DNA from: Paenibacillus piscarius | Lineage (GTDB): Bacteria > Bacillota > Bacilli > Paenibacillales > Paenibacillaceae | DNA length: 64,000 nt | Direction: 5' to 3' | Assembly: GCF_022234545.1 (NCBI RefSeq) | Contig: NZ_JAIEUI010000012.1 | Coordinates: forward strand, 1 to 64,000 | Shown: piece by piece, positions 17,316 through 24,804 of the stretch | Layout of the letters: each line of letters starts with the position of its first letter | Position numbering within the stretch: position 1 is the first letter of the stretch | The notes under the pieces: model-generated | Told to the model about the DNA's origin: nothing | Database searches by the model: none | The model's input: the letters and a program-made list of their open reading frames with translations, nothing else | Translations under genes and position numbers: made by a program

Positions 17316-17412
17316 TTGACACTTGCGTAATATATGGTATCCTAGGTTTTAACAGTATAGCATTTAAGAGGAAGCACCTCTTTCACGAAATTCGTGGGAG
17401 AGGTGCTTTTTG
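17316..17412 (+). ncRNA. Promoter followed at once by a terminator: candidate ~60-nt RNA
   Basis: -35 TTGACA (17316-17321), 16-bp spacer, -10 TATCCT (17338-17343). A strong terminator hairpin (17373-17411, arms starting AGCACCTCT and ending AGAGGTGCT, then TTTTT) follows about 25 nt after the predicted start. The hairpin also ends the fructokinase transcript. No ORF fits between, so either a very short RNA is made or transcription into the HRDC gene is attenuated here. Confidence 0.45.
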
Positions 17413-17523
17413 TGCGTCCGGGGGTCTGCCCGGAGATCAAGCCCTCATCGGATACGGCAATCTCTGCTTCCCGCCGGCGCAGGGATAATGCTTGCTGTAA
17501 CACTAAGAAGGTAGGGATTACAT

Positions 17524-18540
17524 ATGCAGATCGTATTTATGAACCGGTTATCCAGAATGTCGGGAGCGAATCAGGAGGTTTTCGCCCAGCTGTGGATTGG
17601 AGAGGAGGAGGGGCTATGGCGTCTGGGCTGGCGCGACTTCTCCGGGGAGCAGGAAGCGGGCGACAGCTTGTGGTATGAAGGCAGTTCATGGAATGAGATG
17701 CTGTGTGTATACCGGCATGAGCTGGCCATGAAGATGGGGGAAGGCTACCGGCCCCTAATTGACGGGGGATTTCATGAGGAGGATCAGCACAGCAGCCGCA
17801 GCCAGGAGCAGCTTAGGCTCCAATATTACAGCGAGCAATTCGGAAATGACGCGGTCTATGAGGAACTGTGCTCCTGGCGCAGAGGGAAGGCTTCCAGCGA
17901 ACGGAAGGCGCCCTATCTGCTGGCCAGCAACCGTCTGCTGCGGATGATCAGCACGTTTCTTCCCCGCACATCAGAGGAACTGCTGCAGCTTCCGGGTGTC
18001 GGCGAAGGCAAAGCTTCACAGTATGGTGAGGACTGGCTCAGCATCACCTCGGCAGCTCCGCGTGAGCATCATTTTCCGCTAAGCTGGGTGAATGATGTGA
18101 TTGACGAAGAGAGCTTCATGTCCTGGCAATACAAGCAGAAGGAGCTGAAATACAGAAGACAGCTGGAACGGCTGCGGCTGCGGCGGGTGCTGCTTCAGGG
18201 AATTGAAGAAGGGCAGGATATGGCACAGCTTACGGTGCTTAGCGGAGTAAGCCGCCGTGAAGTGCTTGAGGTTGCGGAAGAGCTGGAGAAGGAGGGCTAT
18301 CCGGTGGAGAAGCTGATTGCGCTTGAACTCAGGGAAGTGACCTCTGAAGAACTGAACCAGGTCTGGACAGCCTTTGAACTGATCGGTGACAGCTTCCTGA
18401 AGCCGGTGCTCTTCAAAGCTTACGGAGAGGATTTCGCGCCTGCGGAAGGACTTGACCGGTATTATGAACGCCTGCGGCTGATCCGGCTCCGCTTCCGGAG
18501 AGAGCATCCGGGCACGCTCAACGCGGCCAACGGCCTGTAG
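17524..18540 (+). CDS. HRDC domain-containing protein
   Basis: 338 aa. Residues ~115-185 (YEELCSWRRGKASSERK, then LLASNRLLRMIS and LLQLPGVGEGKASQYGE) match the HRDC nucleic-acid-binding domain of RecQ and RNase D. No helicase or nuclease motif is present. The C-terminal part has a second helical, possibly HTH-like, stretch (MAQLTVLSGVSRREVLEVAE). ATG 17524 follows AGAAGGTAGGGA. Similar stand-alone HRDC proteins occur in Paenibacillaceae; the role is not known. The 110 nt before it contain no gene. Confidence 0.75.
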   Translation: MQIVFMNRLSRMSGANQEVFAQLWIGEEEGLWRLGWRDFSGEQEAGDSLWYEGSSWNEMLCVYRHELAMKMGEGYRPLIDGGFHEEDQHSSRSQEQLRLQYYSEQFGNDAVYEELCSWRRGKASSERKAPYLLASNRLLRMISTFLPRTSEELLQLPGVGEGKASQYGEDWLSITSAAPREHHFPLSWVNDVIDEESFMSWQYKQKELKYRRQLERLRLRRVLLQGIEEGQDMAQLTVLSGVSRREVLEVAEELEKEGYPVEKLIALELREVTSEELNQVWTAFELIGDSFLKPVLFKAYGEDFAPAEGLDRYYERLRLIRLRFRREHPGTLNAANGL

Positions 18541-18556
18541 CCTGTAAGGGAATATA

Positions 18557-18606
18557 GCAAAAAGACGAAGGCTTCCCTATACTCTGGTGGTATACGGTGC
18601 CTTCGT
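18557..18606 (-). terminator. Terminator between convergent HRDC gene and corA
   Basis: Arms ACGAAGGC (18565-18572) and GCCTTCGT (18599-18606), with inner CTATAC/GTATAC pairing. The T-run is on the minus strand (AAAAA at 18559-18563), so it mainly serves corA. Confidence 0.7.
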
Positions 18607-18629
18607 CCTGCTTATTCGTCCACCTTGGT

Positions 18630-19574
18630 TCATAGCCATTCCTTCTTACGGAAGATAATGAGCATTCCGCAGCCGAGCGTCACCATGACGGCAATGACGC
18701 CATAATAGCCGTACTCGGTGTGGATCTCAGGGATATTGTCAAAGTTCATGCCGTAGATCCCGGTAATCACGGTCAGAGGCATGAATATAGTGGTAATTGC
18801 CGTAAATACACGCATGATTTCATTGGCGCGGTTCGCGATACTGGATTGATAAGCTTCGCGCAAGTTGCCCATGAGGTCGCGGTAGGTCTCGAAGGTTTCA
18901 GAGATCTTGACCGCATTCTCGTAGATATCGCTGAAATACTTCTGAAGCTGATCGTCGATCAGGCGGAGATCCTTTTTATTCAGGGTATTAATAACTTCCT
19001 TCTGCGGACCCAGCATCTTCTTCAGCCAGAGAATCTCACTGCGCAGACCAATAATCTCGCTGAGATGCGATTTCTTGGTATGCATCAGGATATCCTCTTC
19101 CAGCTTCTCAATCCGCGCTTCAATCCGGTCACCGACCGAGAAGTAGTTGTCAACGACAAGGTCAACCAGCAGATACAGGAACCGGTCAGGCGCGTTGACC
19201 TCCTGCTCCCACAGGACAGGCTTCAGCACACGCAGCTCATGGATCTTCTGCCGGGTTACGGTGATGATATAATGTCTGCCCAGGAACACGTTGAGCGCCC
19301 GGAGGAAGATCTCTTCATCATCGAACCGGATGCTGTTCACGACGATAAAATAATGGCTCTCATAAATTTCAAGCTTCGGACGCTGATCCTCTTCACTGAG
19401 GCAGTCCTCCACAGCCAGATCATGCAGACCGTACAACGGCTGAAGCTCAACCAGGTCCTCCGTGTCCGCATCAATCCAATAGAACCCCTCTGCCGGGGCG
19501 GTAAGTGTATCTTCAATGTTATCAATAGGCGTAAAAACCCCTGCATTCACCAGCCGGATTTTCATCTGATTCAC
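18630..19574 (-). CDS. corA: CorA-family magnesium/cobalt transporter
   Basis: 314 aa. It has a long cytoplasmic alpha/beta and helical funnel domain, then two C-terminal membrane helices. The signature YGMNFDNIPE after the first helix (IFMPLTVITGIYGMNF) is the CorA pore motif, and a second helix plus basic tail (IIFRKKEWL) ends the protein. It forms a pentameric Mg2+ channel that can also pass Co2+, notable next to the cobalamin genes. A GGAG site precedes the ATG. The predicted leader is long (~245 nt). Confidence 0.92.
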   Translation of the reverse strand: MNQMKIRLVNAGVFTPIDNIEDTLTAPAEGFYWIDADTEDLVELQPLYGLHDLAVEDCLSEEDQRPKLEIYESHYFIVVNSIRFDDEEIFLRALNVFLGRHYIITVTRQKIHELRVLKPVLWEQEVNAPDRFLYLLVDLVVDNYFSVGDRIEARIEKLEEDILMHTKKSHLSEIIGLRSEILWLKKMLGPQKEVINTLNKKDLRLIDDQLQKYFSDIYENAVKISETFETYRDLMGNLREAYQSSIANRANEIMRVFTAITTIFMPLTVITGIYGMNFDNIPEIHTEYGYYGVIAVMVTLGCGMLIIFRKKEWL

Positions 19575-19649
19575 TCCTTTGATCCCTGGTCTTCGTCCAG
19601 GGTATGCTCATTTCAGCACACGGAAAAATCAGCTTGGCCGGTGGTACAA

Positions 19650-19778
19650 TCATGGACGAAGTCCAAAAGACGGTTCGAGAGCATGAAGAATAAGGGCTCC
19701 CGCCGCCGGCAAGCTGATGCAAATCCTGTGTGGTTGTTCATTCTGCACGCTTATTCGCGAGCCCGGGTCGCCTTCCAT
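19650..19778 (-). CDS. Possible short upstream ORF in the corA leader
   Basis: 42 codons, beginning MEGDPGSRIS and ending SFGLRP, with GAGGTGAG-like bases upstream of the ATG. It lies within the ~245-nt leader between the predicted corA promoter and corA. A hairpin CCCTGG-ACGAAGA-CCAGGG sits between it and the corA ribosome binding site. Enterobacterial corA has a leader peptide (CorL), but no sequence relation is claimed. It may be chance; the protein itself is unremarkable. Confidence 0.2.
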   Translation of the reverse strand: MEGDPGSRISVQNEQPHRICISLPAAGALILHALEPSFGLRP

Positions 19779-19825
19779 TCTTCTCTCACCTCTTCTTTTC
19801 GCCGATTGGGTTGAAGCACCTGTCT

Positions 19826-19854
19826 AGTATACCGCTGGGATATGCCTCTTACAA
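19826..19854 (-). promoter_or_regulatory. Sigma-A promoter of corA
   Basis: Minus strand: -35 TTGTAA (19854-19849), 17-bp spacer, -10 TATACT (19831-19826). Confidence 0.55.
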
Positions 19855-19986
19855 GAGAAATTCTTTTCATTTTGGTGGCTCCTTCAGCATTGTATGGACT
19901 TGACGAACAGGAGGTTCATGATTTAAAGTGAATTTTAAGCAAAGCATCCTTCGGGTGCCTGAAATACCCCAATTAAATACGCGAAA

Positions 19987-20122
19987 TCTTATCAAGAGCA
20001 GGTGGAGGGACTGGCCCGATGAAACCCGGCAACCGGCGCGCAAGCGCACGGTGCTAATTCTTGCGGAGGCTTGGCAGGACAATGATTGTCCGGCTTAAGC
20101 GCTCTGGCAGATGAGAGAGGCG
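19987..20122 (+). promoter_or_regulatory. SAM-I (S-box) riboswitch
   Basis: Canonical S-box blocks in order: CTTATCAAGAGCAGGTGGAG, GGACTGGCCCGATGAAACCC, GGCAACC, GGTGCTAATTC and GGCAGATGAGAGAGG. SAM binding favours the terminator at 20140. It controls metA and probably metI. Bases 19862-19986 hold no gene. Confidence 0.96.
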
Positions 20123-20139
20123 CATATGACAGCAGATAT

Positions 20140-20169
20140 GACCTTTCTCAACCGGGAAAGGTCTTTTTT
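20140..20169 (+). terminator. Terminator of the SAM-I riboswitch
   Basis: GACCTTTC (20140-20147) pairs with GAAAGGTC (20156-20163), followed by six T. It is about 60 nt before the metA start. Confidence 0.85.
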
Positions 20170-20231
20170 CGCGGGTGCTGCCTTGTTAGCCGCCCTGCAG
20201 ACCCTATATTCAGTTAAGGAGTGAACCAGCA

Positions 20232-21149
20232 ATGCCTATCAAAATTCCCGACAGCCTGCCGGCCAAGGAAGTGTTATCCGGTGAGAATATTTTTGTAATG
20301 GATGAGAGCCAGGCCTTTCATCAGGATATCCGTCCGTTGCGTATCGTGATTCTGAATCTGATGCCGACCAAAGAGACCACAGAGACGCAGCTCTTGCGTC
20401 TGATCGGGAACTCGCCGCTTCAGGTGGATGTGGTGCTGCTGCATCCCAGCTCCCATACGTCGAAGAATACCTCTGCCGAGCATCTCAAGAGCTTTTACAC
20501 AACCTTCAATGAAATCAGCCACCGCCGCTTTGACGGAATGATCGTCACCGGCGCTCCTGTAGAACAGATGGAATTCGAGGATGTCAACTACTGGGAAGAG
20601 CTGAAGGTGATTTTTGAGTGGAGCAAGCAGAATGTAACCTCGACCATGCATATTTGTTGGGCTGCACAGGCAGGATTGTATCATCACTTCGGTGTGCGCA
20701 AGGTAAGCCTGCCGGAGAAATGCTTCGGAGTGTTTCCGCATACCCTGAGCCATAATAATGTCAAGCTGCTGCGCGGCTTCGATGAAGTGTTCCATGTTCC
20801 GCATTCCCGCCATACCGACGTCTCCCGCGAGGATATCGAGGCTAATCCCGAGCTGCAGATTCTGGCCGAGTCGGAGGAAGCCGGGGTGTACCTGGTGGCT
20901 ACGCATGACGGGAAGCAGATTTTTGTCACCGGGCATTCGGAATATGATCCGTTCTCGCTGAAATGGGAATACGACCGGGATATTGCCAAAGGGATGGACG
21001 TGGCGCTGCCGAAGCACTACTATCCCAAGGATGATCCGACTCGCACCCCGCCGGCGGTCTGGCGCGCCCATGCCAACTTATTATTCTCTAACTGGCTCAA
21101 TTACTATGTATACCAGGAGACGCCTTACGATATCGGAGCCTTTATCTAA
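20232..21149 (+). CDS. metA: Homoserine O-acyltransferase MetA
   Basis: 305 aa, full-length MetA. The nucleophile Cys142 lies in MHICWAAQAG; the His/Glu pair lies in GHSEYD; the HPSSHTSKNTSAEHL segment is typical. It activates homoserine as the O-acyl ester (acetyl rather than succinyl is usual in Bacillales MetA; the acyl donor cannot be fixed here). The start ATG has AAGGAG upstream. It is under the SAM-I riboswitch and followed by metI on the same strand. Confidence 0.94.
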   Translation: MPIKIPDSLPAKEVLSGENIFVMDESQAFHQDIRPLRIVILNLMPTKETTETQLLRLIGNSPLQVDVVLLHPSSHTSKNTSAEHLKSFYTTFNEISHRRFDGMIVTGAPVEQMEFEDVNYWEELKVIFEWSKQNVTSTMHICWAAQAGLYHHFGVRKVSLPEKCFGVFPHTLSHNNVKLLRGFDEVFHVPHSRHTDVSREDIEANPELQILAESEEAGVYLVATHDGKQIFVTGHSEYDPFSLKWEYDRDIAKGMDVALPKHYYPKDDPTRTPPAVWRAHANLLFSNWLNYYVYQETPYDIGAFI

Positions 21150-21276
21150 GCAGCACAGTATTCTTATATAGAAGCTATTAATTTTGGTATACACACAGCC
21201 GATGCTTCCGAAGTGAGTTTTGCCCGAAGAATAATCAGGTCGTGTACGCTATACAAAACTTTAGGAGGCCGTGGAG

Positions 21277-22446
21277 ATGGACGAGAAACTGAGAATTGAG
21301 AGCAGACTGGCACAGATTGGTTCGCAGGAGGACCCCGCCACCGGAGCGGTGAATTATCCGGTATATCAGTCGACGGCCTTCCGGCACCCGAGACTGGGTC
21401 AGAGCACAGGCTTTGACTACATCCGCACCAAAAATCCAACCCGTGCTGTACTCGAAGATGCAGCAGCCGCACTTGAATCGGGGGATGCCGGCTTCGCCTG
21501 CGCCTCCGGGATGGCTGCGCTCACAACCGTGTTCACCTTGTTTGGACAAGGGGATCATCTTGTAGTGTCGCTTGATCTGTACGGCGGAACCTACCGTCTG
21601 CTGGAGCGGATTCTCACCAAATACGGCATCAGTGCCTCCTATGTGGATACGAATGACCTTGATGCGCTGGAGGCGGCCCGCCTGCCGGGCACCAAAGCCG
21701 TATTCATTGAGACGCCGACGAATCCGCTGATGATGATTACAGATATTGAAGCGGTCTGTAGCTGGGCCCGCACTCACGGTCTGCTGACGATCGTCGATAA
21801 TACCCTGCTGACCCCGTTCTTCCAGCGTCCGCTGGAGCTGGGAGCCGATATCGTCGTTCACAGTGCAACCAAATACTTAGGCGGACATAACGATGTGCTC
21901 GCCGGACTGATTGTTACCAAAGGGGAGGAATTGTCGGCGGAAATGGCTGTGCTGCATAACTCGCTGGGGGCCGTGCTTGCGCCTAGTGACAGCTACCAGC
22001 TGATGAAGGGGATGAAGACGCTCGCGCTGCGTATGGAGCGGCACGAGAGCAATGCGCTGGGGATTGCCCGGTATCTGCTGGAGCATCCGGCCATCGCTGA
22101 GGTCTTCCACCCCGGGCTGCCGGACCATCCGGGCTATGCCATTCAGAACCGCCAATCCTCCGGCAACACCGGCATCTTCTCCTTCAAGGTGAAGGAGGCC
22201 AGCTATGTTGAGCCGCTGCTGCGCCATATCCGCCTGATCGCCTTCGCCGAGAGTCTGGGCGGAGTGGAATCGCTTATGACCTACCCGGCGATTCAGACCC
22301 ATGCCGATATTCCGGTGGAGATCCGCGATGCTGTAGGTGTGGATGACCGGCTGCTGCGTTTCTCTGTCGGCATTGAGCATGTGGATGATCTGATCGCTGA
22401 CCTTGGACAGGCTCTGGAGGCGGCAAGGCTCGAACTGGAGGGATAG
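21277..22446 (+). CDS. metI: Cystathionine gamma-synthase / O-acetylhomoserine thiolyase, MetI-type
   Basis: 389 aa from ATG 21277. It is a Cys/Met-metabolism PLP enzyme. The PLP lysine lies in HSATKYLGGHND; other marks are YIRTKNPTR, FACASGMAAL and ETPTNPLM. It converts the product of MetA to cystathionine, or to homocysteine with sulfide. AGGAGG (21263-21268) is 8 nt from ATG 21277 but only 2 nt from the in-frame GTG 21271, so the ATG is chosen. It has no S-box of its own; the 127-nt gap after metA has no terminator, so co-transcription is likely. Confidence 0.9.
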   Translation: MDEKLRIESRLAQIGSQEDPATGAVNYPVYQSTAFRHPRLGQSTGFDYIRTKNPTRAVLEDAAAALESGDAGFACASGMAALTTVFTLFGQGDHLVVSLDLYGGTYRLLERILTKYGISASYVDTNDLDALEAARLPGTKAVFIETPTNPLMMITDIEAVCSWARTHGLLTIVDNTLLTPFFQRPLELGADIVVHSATKYLGGHNDVLAGLIVTKGEELSAEMAVLHNSLGAVLAPSDSYQLMKGMKTLALRMERHESNALGIARYLLEHPAIAEVFHPGLPDHPGYAIQNRQSSGNTGIFSFKVKEASYVEPLLRHIRLIAFAESLGGVESLMTYPAIQTHADIPVEIRDAVGVDDRLLRFSVGIEHVDDLIADLGQALEAARLELEG

Positions 22447-22476
22447 AGAGAATCTCCCTGTATTATAGCAATCCAG

Positions 22477-22505
22477 GCAGCAGCACCGGAGAGTGCTGCT
22501 GTTTG
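22477..22505 (+). terminator. Probable terminator after metI
   Basis: GCAGCAGCAC-CGGAGA-GTGCTGCTGT followed by a short T-run (TTT), so a moderate terminator. The rest of the gap to mqnC holds no gene. Confidence 0.5.
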
Positions 22506-22644
22506 CTGTGGACAGAATTTCAATTCTGTCCGGCGAAACATTTCTCAAGGGCAGCCGATTGTGATACGATGGGAGAACGGATTATTTTTAATTCAAATTG
22601 TATTTATCTCATAGACTTCATAGATGAAGAGGAGGCCGTGAACA

Positions 22645-23781
22645 GTGAGTGCAATCGATCTTATTCTGGATAAAGCACTGAAGGGTGAACGTCTTCAGTT
22701 GGAAGATACGGTCACATTGTTTGAGAGCAATGAAATTGAGAAGATGGGTGCGGCAGCAGATATTATTATGAAGCGTTGGCATCCGGAGCCGATCACCACA
22801 TTCGTGATTGGACGCAATATTAACTATACCAATGTATGCGACGTCTATTGCCGCTTCTGCGCCTTCTACCGCAGACCCGGCTCAGAGGAAGGCTATGTGC
22901 TTCCCGATGAAGCCATTTATCAGAAGATTGCCGAGACGGTCAGCGTGAACGGGACCGAGATTCTGATGCAGGGCGGCACGAATCCGAACCTGCCGTTCAG
23001 CTATTATACGGATATTCTGCGCGGAATTAAGCAGCGCTTCCCGGACATTACGATGCACTCCTTCTCCCCGGCGGAGATTATGAAGATGGTTGAGGTCTCC
23101 GGCCTGCCGCTGGAGCAGGTGATGCGCGAGATTCATGCCGCAGGGCTGGATTCCCTGCCGGGTGGGGGCGCAGAGATTCTCGATGACCGTACCCGCCGCA
23201 AGATTAGCCGGCTGAAGGGCTCCTGGCGCGAGTGGATGGATGTCATGCAGACCGCTCACCGCATCGGCATGAACACTACTGCAACGATGGTTATCGGCCT
23301 CGGCGAGAGCATGGAGGAGCGGGCGCTGCATCTGCTGCGTGTACGCGAAGCCCAGGACGAGTGCATTGCCAACAAGTATGACTCGGAAGGATTCCTGGCG
23401 TTCATCTCCTGGACCTTCCAGCCGGACAATACGAACCTGAAGCTGGACCGCCAGACCCCGGAAGAGTATCTGAAGACGGTAGCGATCAGCCGCCTGGTGC
23501 TGGATAACATCAAGAACTTCCAGTCCTCCTGGGTAACCATGGGTCCTGAGATCGGAAAGCTCTCGCTGCAATACGGCTGCAATGACTTCGGCAGCACGAT
23601 GATTGAGGAGAACGTGGTCTCCTCGGCGGGCGCAACCTACAAGGTTAACATCGAGTCGATCACCCAGATCATCCGCGAGGCGGGCAAGATTCCGGCGCAG
23701 CGCAACACGCGCTACGACATTCTGCGCACGTTCGAGGATGCGAGTGCGAAGATTGACCATGATTTTATTATGCAGAACTAG
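22645..23781 (+). CDS. mqnC: Cyclic dehypoxanthinyl futalosine synthase MqnC
   Basis: 378 aa radical-SAM enzyme. The cluster motif CDVYCRFCAFYRRPG (CX3CX2C) is at residues ~66-80, and the MqnC blocks GGTNPNLPFSYY, HSFSPAEI, DSLPGGGAEIL and FISWTFQPDNT are present. It cyclises dehypoxanthine futalosine in the futalosine route to menaquinone. GTG 22645 has GGAGG nine bases upstream. No mqnA, B, D or E gene is in the window, so the gene stands alone here. A strong terminator follows. Confidence 0.93.
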   Translation: MSAIDLILDKALKGERLQLEDTVTLFESNEIEKMGAAADIIMKRWHPEPITTFVIGRNINYTNVCDVYCRFCAFYRRPGSEEGYVLPDEAIYQKIAETVSVNGTEILMQGGTNPNLPFSYYTDILRGIKQRFPDITMHSFSPAEIMKMVEVSGLPLEQVMREIHAAGLDSLPGGGAEILDDRTRRKISRLKGSWREWMDVMQTAHRIGMNTTATMVIGLGESMEERALHLLRVREAQDECIANKYDSEGFLAFISWTFQPDNTNLKLDRQTPEEYLKTVAISRLVLDNIKNFQSSWVTMGPEIGKLSLQYGCNDFGSTMIEENVVSSAGATYKVNIESITQIIREAGKIPAQRNTRYDILRTFEDASAKIDHDFIMQN

Positions 23782-23833
23782 AATATAGTTTTAGGGTGCT
23801 TTTGGCATAATAGGGTAAACACCTATATGAGAT

Positions 23834-23879
23834 AACGGAGTAGTACTACACATTTTTGTAGTATTTACTCCGTTTTTTT
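23834..23879 (+). terminator. Terminator after mqnC
   Basis: AACGGAGTA and ACTACA pair with TGTAGT and TACTCCGTT, followed by seven T. Confidence 0.85.
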
Positions 23880-23948
23880 GTGCCGCAATCCCATATAATG
23901 AATCCATAGTACATTCGGGAGTGCACTGTATGCGGGAGGGGAATCGTA

Positions 23949-24245
23949 ATGAGCAAGTACGGTTTAGCGGCTATAAAAGCAGCATCCTTAATTAAAGATG
24001 AACCTGGTTGTACACCTTTAAACGGATGGAATCAGTCTACGAATGAGCTTTACGGAGAAAACACGCATTCCCAGCGTAAAGGATGCCCGAAAAATGCATT
24101 CTTGGGTTTATGTGAGGAAGGATTAATCAGAGGTATTTCTAAGGGGAACTATGCCTATAAAAGAAAATCCCATAATTCGCAGATGGATGTTGTGCTAGCT
24201 TTGTGGAACAAAGGACTTATCCTACAAGAGGGAGATCAAGAATGA
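23949..24245 (+). CDS. Small conserved protein, DUF6979-like
   Basis: 98 aa, soluble. The segment SQRKGCPKNAFLGLCEEGLI with the preceding KYGLAAIKAASL resembles a small uncharacterised family I tentatively recall as DUF6979. No catalytic motif or membrane segment is visible. ATG 23949 follows GGGAGGGGAATCGTA. The region from here to ~24700 is clearly more AT-rich than its neighbours, suggesting later acquisition. The stop overlaps the next ATG (ATGA). Function unknown. Confidence 0.6.
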   Translation: MSKYGLAAIKAASLIKDEPGCTPLNGWNQSTNELYGENTHSQRKGCPKNAFLGLCEEGLIRGISKGNYAYKRKSHNSQMDVVLALWNKGLILQEGDQE

Positions 24246-24641
24246 ATAAAACTCTATTCATAGTATTTATTGTTATCCTTAGTTTGTTAAATGCCAATCA
24301 TTCAGAGTGTTTTTATCCAGTTGATGTTACAGGCACAGATGTCATTGATACTTTTATTTTTAAGTCTGAAAGGTGATACCTTCCGCATTAAAAGGGAGGA
24401 TGGAGGAGCTCCCGGAATACAACCGGTTCAGCCATTTGGACCGGAGGCTAAAGCTTTTATCAGCAAACTTCTTCTTGGCTGGACCATTTTACTGGAGACT
24501 GAACTATCAGTGCGGGACGAAGATGGGCGTATACTGGCTTTTGCCTATTATGAGAATACTATGGTTAGCCAATTTAAGTACGACTCTGCCCGGTGGAGTC
24601 AACTTAAATTGGTTTTTTGTTGTTTTGCCATGGAATTGTAA
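24242..24641 (+). pseudogene. Possible frameshifted small secreted or membrane protein gene
   Basis: ATG 24242 overlaps the previous stop and reads 44 codons with a hydrophobic signal-like start (KTLFIVFIVILSLLNA), ending at 24376. In a second frame, open from 24291 to 24641, the part after ~24370 looks protein-like (GDTFRIKREDGG, LETELSVRDEDGRILAF). One indel near 24370 would join the two into a ~130-residue protein with an N-terminal signal. Each piece alone could also be chance in AT-rich DNA. Family not recognised. Confidence 0.3.
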
Positions 24642-24804
24642 ATTTGCATCGTTATATTTTACAAAAAACGATGAATTAATGTGAGATTTTACACAACAAT
24701 TTATAAGAGTTAATGCATTTTGATAGATTCCTAGAGTGGGCTATGATACAATTTTTCGGACAGTGGTAGAATAATATAGCAATCACAGGGAGGAAATTAG
24801 GTTT
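24642..24804. other. AT-rich gap upstream of the YfkN-like gene
   Basis: No convincing gene. It contains AT-rich stretches that may include the promoter of the downstream gene (for example AATAATATAG near 24771), but no clear -35/-10 pair with standard spacing was found. No riboswitch or terminator pattern was recognised. Confidence 0.4.

Noticed and set aside
18720..19814. 364-codon plus-strand ORF over corA
   Set aside because: Antisense to a clear CorA coding sequence.
19575..19820. M-box (ykoK) magnesium riboswitch before corA
   Set aside because: The conserved M-box blocks were looked for in the corA leader and not found.
24373..24684. 103-codon ORF in the AT-rich patch
   Set aside because: Trp/Leu/Phe-rich composition without pattern and no ribosome binding site; the 24291-24641 frame looks more protein-like.
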